A stretch of 14,089 nt of DNA from NCBI GenBank assembly GCA_023428515.1, contig JAEYXI010000059.1, forward strand, positions 1 through 14,089, written 5' to 3'. Below, one piece after another: positions 7,760 through 14,089 of the stretch; the stretch's first letter is position 1; each line of letters starts with the position of its first letter. The notes beneath the pieces were generated by a model. That model saw only the letters and a program-made list of their open reading frames with translations. It ran no database searches and was not told the DNA's origin. Origin of the DNA: Pseudomonadota bacterium. GTDB taxonomy: Bacteria > Pseudomonadota > Alphaproteobacteria > Rhizobiales > Rhizobiaceae. A program made the translations under genes and the position numbers.

Positions 7760-9430
7760 TTAGCTGGCCGGCTGTGCGAGCCGGCTCTCCAGAAGATCGC
7801 CGCTGCGCTTGAGAATCGGGTAGGCGACTGTGGCGAGCAACGAATTGATCTCCTTCAGCCCGCGCGCGATCTCGAGGTGCATGCCGCTGGTCTCGATGCT
7901 TTCAGGCGTGCCCGACTGCAGCCGCTTGAGATGCCGGTCGTGACTCGCCCGGGCGAGCTCGCGCATCTTCTCCTTCTCGACCACCAGTTGGCGCGCCGAA
8001 GGCAAGTCCTGCGAGACGAGCACGTTGAGCGCCAGATGCATGTTCTCCAGCAAGCGCTGGTGAAGATCGCTGAGTTCGCTCCATCCCTCGTCGGAGAAAC
8101 GCCATTTCTTCTGCGCCCGTTCTTCCGCAAGAAGCAGCAGGTTCTTCGCGACGATGTCGCCGGCGTGTTCGAGGTTGATCGCGAAGTCGGTCAGCTCGAT
8201 GCTGCGCCGCGTGGCCTCGCCGGTCATCTCGCCGCGATTGACCTCGGCGAGATACAGCTTGATGTCCGTATGAGCCTGGTTGACGCCGTCGTCGATCGAC
8301 TTGACGCGGGCGATCTCGGCCATATCGCCGCCCTTCAACAGGTCCATCACTGGACGAACCATCACTTCGACCAGTTCGCCCATCCGCAGCAGTTCGCGGG
8401 TCGCGCTGGCCAGCGCAAGGCGCGGTGTGCCGATGACCGCGCGATCGAGCGCGCTCGACCGGCGCCTAAGGGGGTCCCGGTCGGCCTCTACCTGCGGCGC
8501 TGCCGGCATGATGCGAGCGAGGAGCCGTTCCATTGGCGTGACCAGGGGCAGACAGACGACGACAAGCGCTGCGTTGAATAGGAGATGTAAGTTCACCAGC
8601 GCAGAACCGGGGTCTGAGCCTAGCATTTCCAGCGGCAGCGGGGCGCCCTCGAACAGGCCAAGCGCCACGACCGCGCCGGCGGCGCGGAACAGCAGATTGG
8701 CAGCCGGTAGGCGGGACGCTTCCACACGCATGCCGCGCGACAGCCAGTAGGCGATGAGGCCGCCGCCGAGATTGGCGCCGAGAACCATCGGCACGGCCGC
8801 CTCGAGCGAGATCAGCCCCTGGCTCGCGAAGGTGGCAAGCATCAGCACGGAGGCGACGCTCGAATGGATGAGCCAGGTGAACACCGCGCCGAGCAGGAAC
8901 GCGGTGACGTAGTCCTGCGCGAGGTAGCCGGCGACCGCAGGCAGCATGTTGCCCTCGCGCAGCGGACCGGTCGCGGTCGCAATAAGCTGCAGCGACATCA
9001 GGACGAAGCCGATGCCGAGGATCATCCGCCCGGTTTCGCGCGCCTTCTGGCCATGCATCTTCAGGAACATCAGGCCGCCGAGGAACAGGCACACTGGCAC
9101 CAGCCAGGCGAGATCGAAGGAAAGGACGCGGACGACGATCGCCGAGCCGAGATCGGCTCCGAGCAGCACGGCTATCCCGGTGGATACCGGCAGGGCGCCA
9201 TTTGCGGCCAGACCGCAGGCAAGAATGGCGACAGCCGTCGAACTCTGAAGCAGCGTCGCCATCGCTGTGCCGCCCGCGGCAGCAAGCACGCGGCCCCGGC
9301 GCGCCTGCCCCATCAGTCGCCGGAGCGGCTCGCCATGGGCGCGCTCCACACCGGTGCGGACCATGTGGACCGCAAAAAGCAGAAGCATGGTCGCGCCGGC
9401 CAGGTGGAGAAGGATCATGGAGAAGTGCAT
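7760..9430 (-). CDS. Na+/phosphate cotransporter family protein with PhoU-like C-terminal domain
   Basis: A 556-residue protein with two halves. Residues 1 to about 300 are hydrophobic, with two NaPi repeats. The first carries the QSST signature at 62-65 and GADLGSA at 91-97; the second carries HSSVA at 189-193 and GANLGGG at 218-224. Residues about 330-550 are helical and polar (TRELLRMGELVEVMVRPVMDLL, TDFAINLEHAGDIVAKNLL), as in PhoU. This is the NptA/YjbB architecture; E. coli YjbB has been linked to phosphate export. Here PhnA releases phosphate inside the cell, so export of excess phosphate is an attractive role when AEP serves as nitrogen or carbon source. Uptake of phosphate or of an aminophosphonate is an alternative. 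The second repeat has HSS instead of the usual QSS. The ATG at 9430 has GGAG nine bases upstream. A LysR-type module upstream matches that of phnW. Confidence 0.9.
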   Translation of the reverse strand: MHFSMILLHLAGATMLLLFAVHMVRTGVERAHGEPLRRLMGQARRGRVLAAAGGTAMATLLQSSTAVAILACGLAANGALPVSTGIAVLLGADLGSAIVVRVLSFDLAWLVPVCLFLGGLMFLKMHGQKARETGRMILGIGFVLMSLQLIATATGPLREGNMLPAVAGYLAQDYVTAFLLGAVFTWLIHSSVASVLMLATFASQGLISLEAAVPMVLGANLGGGLIAYWLSRGMRVEASRLPAANLLFRAAGAVVALGLFEGAPLPLEMLGSDPGSALVNLHLLFNAALVVVCLPLVTPMERLLARIMPAAPQVEADRDPLRRRSSALDRAVIGTPRLALASATRELLRMGELVEVMVRPVMDLLKGGDMAEIARVKSIDDGVNQAHTDIKLYLAEVNRGEMTGEATRRSIELTDFAINLEHAGDIVAKNLLLLAEERAQKKWRFSDEGWSELSDLHQRLLENMHLALNVLVSQDLPSARQLVVEKEKMRELARASHDRHLKRLQSGTPESIETSGMHLEIARGLKEINSLLATVAYPILKRSGDLLESRLAQPAS

Positions 9431-9475
9431 GGGCCGCGGCTCCAGAACAAGCCCACAGCACTCGCCCTTCCGGCG

Positions 9476-9522
9476 TCATTGGTCAAATCGATACTATCAA
9501 TGAAAAGATAGGCTGCACCTAT
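9476..9522 (-). promoter_or_regulatory. Candidate LysR-type promoter module upstream of the phosphate-transporter gene
   Basis: ATAGGCTGCACCTAT (9508-9522) is a perfect inverted repeat (ATAGG/CCTAT with centre CTGCA) with T-N11-A geometry, 13/15 identical to the phnW box. On the minus strand CGATTTGACCAATGA follows from 9490, 25 bases from the box centre, exactly the spacing seen at phnW. TTGACC (9486-9481) is a good -35 candidate, placing the box near -64. The box begins on the last base of the second lysR stop codon. No clear -10 was found. Confidence 0.6.
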
Positions 9523-10415
9523 CAGATCTTTCTCCCGACGGCGGTCTTCCTGTCGGAAAGCACCGTTTCCATGAAGGCTTCTATCTTGGGCGAGTTGCGG
9601 CGCTCCAGGAGGCAGGCAAGCCGGTATTCGGTCCTGATCGATGCGTCGGAGAAGCTGATCGTCGTCAGGCGCGGATGCGCGACGAACTCGAAATCCGCTA
9701 CCACACCAATGCCGAGGCCACGCTCCACAGCCTTCCAGATCCCTTCACGCGAGCCGATTTCGAGGAAAGGCCTGATTTCCACTCCCGCAGCGCCGGCCGC
9801 CTGCTCCAGCGCGCGCCGGGTCGTTGAGCCGGTCTCGCGCAGGATGAGCGGCTGGCCGGCCAGTTCGGCAATCGAGACGCGCCGGCGGGCGTTCCACGGA
9901 TGATCCGTATTGACGAAGACGACGACCTCGTGGGTGCTGAACGGCACGGAATAAACACGGGGATCGTCGACGACGTGAGCCAGGATCGCGACGTCCGCCT
10001 CCAGTTCGATGATCCGCTGCAAGGTCTGATCCGAATTGCCGAGCAGCATGGTGACCTTGATGCCGGGATAGGCGGCGAGGAAGCGGGCGATCATGTCGGT
10101 CGCGTGAAAAGGACCGACTGCGGCGACGCGCAACTGGCCCATCGTCAGGCGGCCGCTGCTCAGCAAGAGTTCGTCGGCTTCCTCGCTGAGCTTCATGATC
10201 CGGCGGCTGATTTCAAACAGCGCCGCCCCGGTCTCCGTCAGCTCGACGCGCCGGCCGCGACGAACGAGAAGTTCGACGCCATAGCGCTCCTCCAGTTCCT
10301 TCACCTGTGTGGTGACGGTTGGCTGGCTGATGTTCAGCGCCTGCGCGGCGGCCGTGAAACCGCGATTTTCGGCAACTGCGTGGAAGGAACGGAGGTGGGT
10401 GAAAACTATAGCCAT
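9522..10415 (-). CDS. LysR-family transcriptional regulator, second copy of the phosphonate type
   Basis: A 297-residue LysR regulator with an N-terminal helix-turn-helix (LRSFHAVAENRGFTAAAQALNISQPTVTTQVKELEERYGVELLVRRG in parts) and an effector domain from about residue 92 (GQLRVAAVGPFHATDMIARFLAAYPGIKV). Its DNA-binding half resembles the other LysR here, and it also fits the AEP-associated clade, but the two differ in many positions and are not a recent duplication. It is divergent from the iron alcohol dehydrogenase/phnDCE operon over 93 bases, so it may control that operon. It also lies directly upstream of the phosphate-transporter gene on the same strand. The ATG at 10415 gives the standard LysR N-terminus. 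An in-frame TTG at 10451 would add 12 residues not usual for the family. Neither start has a visible ribosome-binding site. Confidence 0.9.
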   Translation of the reverse strand: MAIVFTHLRSFHAVAENRGFTAAAQALNISQPTVTTQVKELEERYGVELLVRRGRRVELTETGAALFEISRRIMKLSEEADELLLSSGRLTMGQLRVAAVGPFHATDMIARFLAAYPGIKVTMLLGNSDQTLQRIIELEADVAILAHVVDDPRVYSVPFSTHEVVVFVNTDHPWNARRRVSIAELAGQPLILRETGSTTRRALEQAAGAAGVEIRPFLEIGSREGIWKAVERGLGIGVVADFEFVAHPRLTTISFSDASIRTEYRLACLLERRNSPKIEAFMETVLSDRKTAVGRKI

Positions 10416-10437
10416 GGTCAATGATACGCGCGGGAAA

Positions 10438-10452
10438 TTTGTATTAGTCAAT
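10438..10452 (+). repeat. TTTGTATT-NN-TCAAT motif, copy 2
   Basis: TTTGTATTAGTCAAT differs from the copy at 6794-6808 only at the two central variable bases and lies 56 bases before the iron alcohol dehydrogenase start. In the other orientation it reads ATTGACTAATACAAA, with a TTGACT that could serve as the -35 of the second lysR gene. Confidence 0.35.
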
Positions 10453-10508
10453 GGACGGAAAGTTGGACACGGTTCCAGGCGTAAGGAAATTCAACCTGGG
10501 AATTTGCC

Positions 10509-11633
10509 GTGTGGTCCTATCGAAACCCGGTCGACGTTCGGTTCGGACAAGGGAGCTTTTCAAGGCTCGGCTCGCTGCTCGGCGGGCGTCCCTATGTTCT
10601 TGTCACCTACGGTGAGCCATATTTCCGCTCGCTGGCGAGCGACCTGGCGAAAAGCGCGGGAGAGCCGCTGCTGATGATCGAGGACATCGCGCCCAACCCG
10701 GACATCGCGCTTCTCGAGCAACAGGTCTCGCGTTTCGTCGGCATCACCGCCGCGCCGGTGATCGTCGCACTCGGGGGCGGATCGGTCATCGACTCGGCCA
10801 AGGTCTTCGCGGCCGCCCGCGGCAACTTTGCCGCGATGGACGCCTATCTGAAGAAGAGCGCTTCTGCGGAGACGCTGTCGCCATGGCCGCTGATCGCGGT
10901 TCCGACGACGGCGGGAACGGGCAGCGAGGTCACCTGCTGGGGCACGGTCTGGGACAGTGCCAATGGCGAGAAGCATTCACTGGCGCATCCAGGCCTCTAT
11001 CCCCAGTTCGCGCTGGTCGATCCGAGCCTGATGATCGGCAAGCCGCGCGAACTGACCATCCAGACCGGGCTCGACGCGCTGTCGCATTCGCTGGAAAGCC
11101 TCTGGAACCGCAACGCGAACCCCGTGTCCGCGGCAAATGCCGTCGCGGCCGCGCGGGGCGTGCTGTCGACGCTGCCGGCCCTTGCCGGCGACCTGCGCAA
11201 TCCGCAGCTTCGCGAACGGATGGCGCGGGCCGCGACCCTTGCCGGCTTCGCCTTCTCCAACACGAAGACGGCGATCGCGCATTCGCTGTCCTACCCCATA
11301 ACGCTCAGGCACGGCGTGCCGCACGGGATCGCCTGCTCGTTCTCGCTGCCGATGATCATCCGCAGCGTCGCCGGGCACGACGGCATCTGCGAGGAAGGTC
11401 TGCGCTCGATCTTCGGCGCCGACGCGGCGGGCGCGGCCGAGCGCCTGGAAATCACACTCGACAAGCTCGGGGTCTCGACCGATTTCCGTTCCTACGGGAT
11501 AGGGGAAGACGAATGGCGCGAGCTGATCGATACCGCGTTCGAGGGAGAGCGCGGCCAGAACTTCATCGGCAGCCGGGAGGAACTGCTTGCCGTTGCCGGA
11601 CTGGAGGGGACAGGCCGAAAGGCTGTTGCATAG
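10509..11633 (+). CDS. Phosphonate-associated iron-containing alcohol dehydrogenase
   Basis: A 374-residue group III (iron-type) alcohol dehydrogenase. Visible motifs are GGGSVIDSAK at 89-98 and PTTAGTGSE at 132-140 for NAD(P) binding. The four metal ligands are Asp189 and His193 (GLDALSHS), His258 (AIAHSLSYP) and His272 (HGVPHG), in the standard 4- and 14-residue spacings. A clade of these enzymes occurs with phosphonate genes (TIGR03405, from memory); the chemistry expected is oxidation of 2-hydroxyethylphosphonate to phosphonoacetaldehyde or the reverse. Coupled to PhnY and PhnA, the oxidative direction would let the cell use a hydroxyphosphonate. The start is GTG at 10509 with GGGAA about seven bases upstream. 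It is first in a plus-strand block with phnD, phnC and phnE, 65 bases before phnD, and is divergent from the second lysR gene. The family call is solid, the substrate is inference. Confidence 0.88.
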   Translation: MWSYRNPVDVRFGQGSFSRLGSLLGGRPYVLVTYGEPYFRSLASDLAKSAGEPLLMIEDIAPNPDIALLEQQVSRFVGITAAPVIVALGGGSVIDSAKVFAAARGNFAAMDAYLKKSASAETLSPWPLIAVPTTAGTGSEVTCWGTVWDSANGEKHSLAHPGLYPQFALVDPSLMIGKPRELTIQTGLDALSHSLESLWNRNANPVSAANAVAAARGVLSTLPALAGDLRNPQLRERMARAATLAGFAFSNTKTAIAHSLSYPITLRHGVPHGIACSFSLPMIIRSVAGHDGICEEGLRSIFGADAAGAAERLEITLDKLGVSTDFRSYGIGEDEWRELIDTAFEGERGQNFIGSREELLAVAGLEGTGRKAVA

Positions 11634-11698
11634 CTGCAAGTGTGACTGGACCCACCGGCAGTCCCGCATCGTCCAAGCTCAACAGGGAGGAGAAAACC

Positions 11699-12613
11699 GT
11701 GAAGCTTGTTACCCGCATACTCGTATCGATGGCCACCGCCGGCGCGGTCGCCGCTTATGTGTCCGCTGCCCTTGCACAGGAATGCAAGGATCCGGACCAA
11801 CTCGTATTCTCGATCATCCCGACGGAAGAGACGACCCAGGAGCTTGACATCTACCAACCCCTCCTGGCCGCCTTGAAGGAGAAGACTGGAAAGCCCGTCG
11901 AGTTCTTCATGCCGACGTCCTACGCCTCGGTCATCGAAGGCATGGTCAACGGCTGGGTCCAGATCGGCGTGCACGGACCGAACTCCTACGTGCTCGCCAA
12001 GGAAAAGGACACGACGCTGGAAGTCTTCGCCACCTACACGAAGACCAAGGGCCACTTCCAGGAGGAGGGGCCTGGTTACCGCGCCGTACTGGTCGTGCGG
12101 GCAGACTCCAAATTCGACAGCATCGACTCCCTGAAAGGATCGGTGGTCGGTCTCGCCGACCCGGCGAGCACCTCGGGCAACCTTATGCCGCGCATGGTGT
12201 TCGGCGAAGAGATAGGTACCGGTCCGGAACTGGAGAAGTACTTCTCCAAAGTGGTCTATACAGGCGGGCATGACCAGTCGGCGCTGGCAGTCAAGGAAGG
12301 CCGCGTCGACGACGCCTTCGTCGCCACCCACCGCCTCGACAACGTGATCGACCGCGGCCTTGCGGCGCCCGAGGATTATCGCGTTCTCTGGCAGTCCGGT
12401 ATCATCCCGCAGGATCCGATGGTCTATCGCAGCGATCTCTGCGAGCCGATCAAGGCGGCGATCAGGGAAGCCTTCCTGACTCTGCACGAGAACGCCGACG
12501 CGAAGCCGTTCTTCGAAGGCATCAATTCGACCAAGTTCGTGCCCATGCAGGACAGCGACTACGACATCATCCGCAAGCTGGTGGCGGCTGAGAAAGCAGC
12601 CGAGGGCCAGTGA
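11699..12613 (+). CDS. phnD: PhnD-type phosphonate ABC transporter substrate-binding protein
   Basis: A 304-residue periplasmic binding protein. A signal peptide covers residues 1-26 (MKLVTR, hydrophobic core, cut after ALA). The mature part has the PhnD fold: FSIIPTEETTQELDIYQPLLAALKE, then PTSYASVIEGMVNGWVQIGVHGPNSYVLA with the tyrosines that line the phosphonate pocket, DPASTSGNLMPR for the phosphonate oxygens, and TGGHDQSALAVKEGRVDDAFV. It captures phosphonate for PhnE and PhnC. The start is GTG with a strong GGGAGGAG about eight bases upstream; the strong site fits the high expression needed for a binding protein. It is unrelated in fold family to the PhnS-type binding protein at the left edge, so the locus has two independent uptake systems. 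Specificity among AEP, alkylphosphonates and hydroxyphosphonates cannot be read here. Confidence 0.94.
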   Translation: MKLVTRILVSMATAGAVAAYVSAALAQECKDPDQLVFSIIPTEETTQELDIYQPLLAALKEKTGKPVEFFMPTSYASVIEGMVNGWVQIGVHGPNSYVLAKEKDTTLEVFATYTKTKGHFQEEGPGYRAVLVVRADSKFDSIDSLKGSVVGLADPASTSGNLMPRMVFGEEIGTGPELEKYFSKVVYTGGHDQSALAVKEGRVDDAFVATHRLDNVIDRGLAAPEDYRVLWQSGIIPQDPMVYRSDLCEPIKAAIREAFLTLHENADAKPFFEGINSTKFVPMQDSDYDIIRKLVAAEKAAEGQ

Positions 12614-12632
12614 GACACGAGATGGGCATCCT

Positions 12633-12659
12633 GGAAGGCCGCGGCGAACGCGGCCTTCC
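12633..12659 (+). other. Strong intercistronic stem-loop between phnD and phnC
   Basis: GGAAGGCCGCG (12633-12643) and CGCGGCCTTCC (12649-12659) form a perfect 11-bp GC-rich stem with loop GCGAA. It begins 20 bases after the phnD stop. One wobble and one further pair extend it. No T-tract follows, so it is not a clear terminator. Stems after binding-protein genes often protect the 3' end of the mRNA and raise its level over the downstream ATPase and permease genes. Confidence 0.75.
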
Positions 12660-12668
12660 GGCAGGCAG

Positions 12669-12673
12669 GGAGG
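12669..12673 (+). promoter_or_regulatory. Ribosome binding site that sets the phnC start
   Basis: GGAGG within GGGAGGG lies five bases before a TTG at 12679, just after the stem-loop. The GTG at 12610 and ATG at 12622 have no comparable site, and the segment between them and 12679 is occupied by the hairpin. Confidence 0.6.
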
Positions 12674-12678
12674 GCCAG

Positions 12679-13431
12679 TTGCCAGTCCTCGAAGTACGCG
12701 GCCTCAAGGTCAGCTATACGTCCAGCGGACCGCAGATCCTGAAAGGGATCGACTTCGCGGTCGACGGCAACGACTTCTGCGCCGTTATCGGCCCCAGCGG
12801 CGCCGGCAAGTCGACGCTGATCCGGTGCGTCAACCGGCTCGTCGAGCCGACAGAGGGCGACATCGTTCTGTTCGGCCAGAAGGTGCGGGAGTTGCACGGC
12901 GGCGACCTACGCCGGCTGCGACGGCGCATCGGCATGATCTTCCAGGAGTTCAACCTGGTGAACCGCATGTCGGTGATGGACAACGTACTGTCCGGCCGGC
13001 TGGGCTACACGGGCGCGTTCCGCTCCTTCTTCAAGGCGTTTCCGAAGGAGGATATCGACCGGGCGCTGCATCTCCTGGAGCGAGTCGGGCTGCAAGACCA
13101 TGTCGACAAGCGAGCCGACGCGCTGTCGGGCGGCCAGCGGCAGCGGGTGGGCATTGCCCGTGCGCTGATGCAGAAGCCGGAGATCCTCCTGCTGGACGAG
13201 CCGACCTCGGCGCTCGACCCGAAGATATCGCGCGACGTGATGGGCCTGATCCGCGAGCTTGCGGACGAATTCAAGGTGCCGGTGCTCTGCAACATCCACG
13301 ATGTGCAACTGGCTCTAGAGACCTGCAACCGCATTATCGGCATGCAGGACGGCTGGAAGAAGTTCGACGGTCCGTCGGAGGGCATGAAGAAGCAGGACCT
13401 CGACGAGATCTACGCGATGGAGGTGCTGTGA
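12679..13431 (+). CDS. phnC: Phosphonate ABC transporter ATP-binding protein PhnC
   Basis: The ATPase of the second uptake system. From the preferred start it has 250 residues: Walker A GPSGAGKST at 38-46, Q-loop Gln89, signature LSGGQ at 149-153, Walker B ILLLDEP at 169-175, D-loop SALD at 177-180 and switch His207. The spacing and the RRIGMIFQEFNLVNRMSVMDNVL segment are typical of PhnC. The frame can be read from a GTG at 12610 that overlaps the phnD stop (GTGA), which would add 23 residues. I prefer the TTG at 12679, because it begins MPVLEVRGLKVSY as in the family, has a good ribosome-binding site, and leaves out the stem-loop, whose translation (EGRGERGLPAGREG) looks non-native. The stop overlaps the phnE start by one base, indicating coupling. 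Confidence 0.93.
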   Translation: MPVLEVRGLKVSYTSSGPQILKGIDFAVDGNDFCAVIGPSGAGKSTLIRCVNRLVEPTEGDIVLFGQKVRELHGGDLRRLRRRIGMIFQEFNLVNRMSVMDNVLSGRLGYTGAFRSFFKAFPKEDIDRALHLLERVGLQDHVDKRADALSGGQRQRVGIARALMQKPEILLLDEPTSALDPKISRDVMGLIRELADEFKVPVLCNIHDVQLALETCNRIIGMQDGWKKFDGPSEGMKKQDLDEIYAMEVL

Positions 13432-14089
13432 TGAGCGTCGCCGCCGCGCCGGTTTCCGAGCATGGTTTCGACGCCTGGGTTGCGCACAAGCGCAGCCGGC
13501 GGGTCAACAACTGGTTGATCGTGGCCGGCGGGCTGGCGGTGCTTGCCTGGTGTTTCTGGGACACCATCATGGTCGACACGGACTGGCAGCGCATGGGTGG
13601 CGCGCTGGGCATCATCGGCACGTTGGAGCGCTTCTTCTGGATCGACTGGTCGCTGGCGCCGAAGCTCATCGTGCCGGCGCTGGAGACGCTGATGATGGCG
13701 ACGCTGGGCACGCTGCTCGGCTGCATACTCTCGTTGCCCGTCGCCTGGTTCGGCGCGGCGAACGTGACACCGAACAAATATATCTTCTATCCGATCGGCC
13801 GCTTCCTGATGGTGCTGTCGCGCTCGATTCACGAGATCATCTGGGCACTGCTCTTCGTCGGCGCCGTGGGCCTGGGCGCGCTGCCCGGCATCCTTGCAGT
13901 GGCGATGCGTTCGATTGGCTTCATCTCCAAGATCACGGCCGAGGCGATCGAGAACATTGATCCCAAACCGGTCGAGGCGATCCGCGCCGTTGGCGGCAAC
14001 CAGTTCCAGGTCATGTATTACGGCATCGTGCCGCAGATCCTGCCGGTCATCATAGGCACCATCATCTTCGAGTGGGACATCAACATCCG
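13431..14089 (+). CDS. phnE: Phosphonate ABC transporter permease PhnE (partial, C-terminus off right edge)
   Basis: The first 219 codons are present; the frame is open at the right edge. It shows a first helix near residues 27-46, further helices at about 78-104 and 133-158, and a cytoplasmic coupling loop at about 182-201 (VEAIRAVGGNQFQVMYYGIVPQ) that docks on PhnC. The segment LSRSIHEIIWALLFVGAVGLG is characteristic of PhnE. The ATG overlaps the phnC stop by one base (TGATG). Its product should form the membrane channel with PhnC and PhnD. A second permease gene may follow beyond the edge, as in several rhizobial clusters, but nothing here shows it. Confidence 0.94.
   Translation, partial: MSVAAAPVSEHGFDAWVAHKRSRRVNNWLIVAGGLAVLAWCFWDTIMVDTDWQRMGGALGIIGTLERFFWIDWSLAPKLIVPALETLMMATLGTLLGCILSLPVAWFGAANVTPNKYIFYPIGRFLMVLSRSIHEIIWALLFVGAVGLGALPGILAVAMRSIGFISKITAEAIENIDPKPVEAIRAVGGNQFQVMYYGIVPQILPVIIGTIIFEWDINI

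Noticed and set aside
7767..7785. GCCGGCT/AGCCGGC hairpin at the convergent lysR and transporter ends as a terminator
   Set aside because: It lies inside the coding end of the transporter gene and has no T-tract on either side; probably a by-product of GC-rich codons.
8466..9479. A 337-codon minus-strand frame overlapping the phosphate-transporter gene
   Set aside because: It is the same strand in a different frame and rich in Arg/Ala/Pro; the transporter frame has helices and both NaPi signatures.
11492..12487. A 331-codon minus-strand frame opposite phnD
   Set aside because: Antisense shadow of phnD with no family pattern.
10883..12613. A 576-codon plus-strand reading frame spanning the dehydrogenase end and phnD
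   Set aside because: Its 3' half is phnD in frame; its 5' half is an arginine-rich shadow of the alcohol dehydrogenase in another frame. The strong ribosome-binding site and signal peptide fix the real phnD start at 11699.
1..14089. Mobile elements, phage genes, CRISPR or tRNA genes
   Set aside because: No transposase, integrase, repeat-spacer pattern or tRNA-like clover leaf was seen; gene content is uniformly phosphonate metabolism with even base composition.

Overview
The window holds a phosphonate-catabolism locus from a high-GC alphaproteobacterium. It is most likely rhizobial (Hyphomicrobiales): the gene order phnW-phnA-phnY and the residue numbering of PhnA and PhnY match what I remember of the Sinorhizobium meliloti enzymes. 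I cannot name a genus. There are twelve protein genes, no RNA genes, no mobile elements and no CRISPR. Coding density is high and the longest gap is 171 bases.

Minus-strand block, right to left from 6728 to the left edge: phnW, phnA, phnY, an FAD-dependent amine/aminophosphonate oxidoreductase, an EamA-type membrane protein, and the first 184 codons of a PhnS-type periplasmic binding protein cut by the edge. Together these describe uptake and full breakdown of 2-aminoethylphosphonate (AEP). PhnW transaminates AEP with pyruvate to phosphonoacetaldehyde, PhnY oxidises that with NAD+ to phosphonoacetate, and PhnA hydrolyses it to acetate and phosphate. The FAD enzyme probably feeds the same aldehyde pool from AEP or an N-substituted relative. 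A LysR-type regulator is divergent from phnW (6864-7736). Facing it is a Na+/phosphate-cotransporter-like protein with a PhoU-like tail (7760-9430), and upstream of that is a second LysR regulator (10415 to 9522).

Plus-strand block, 10509 to the right edge: a phosphonate-associated iron-type alcohol dehydrogenase, then phnD, phnC and the start of phnE. This is a second, PhnCDE-type uptake system with its own oxidoreductase. It suggests that a hydroxylated or otherwise different phosphonate may also be used.

The most interesting non-coding signal is a shared promoter-like module. A 15-bp near-palindrome with LysR geometry (T-N11-A) lies 24-26 bases before a CGATTTGRCMAAT-like element. It occurs upstream of phnW and of the phosphate-transporter gene with 13/15 identity in the box and identical spacing. 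Weaker copies lie upstream of phnA and of the phnS-type gene. It would tie uptake, breakdown and a possible phosphate outlet into one LysR regulon. I saw no Pho-box-like CTGTCAT repeat in any intergenic region, which points to substrate induction rather than phosphate-starvation control.
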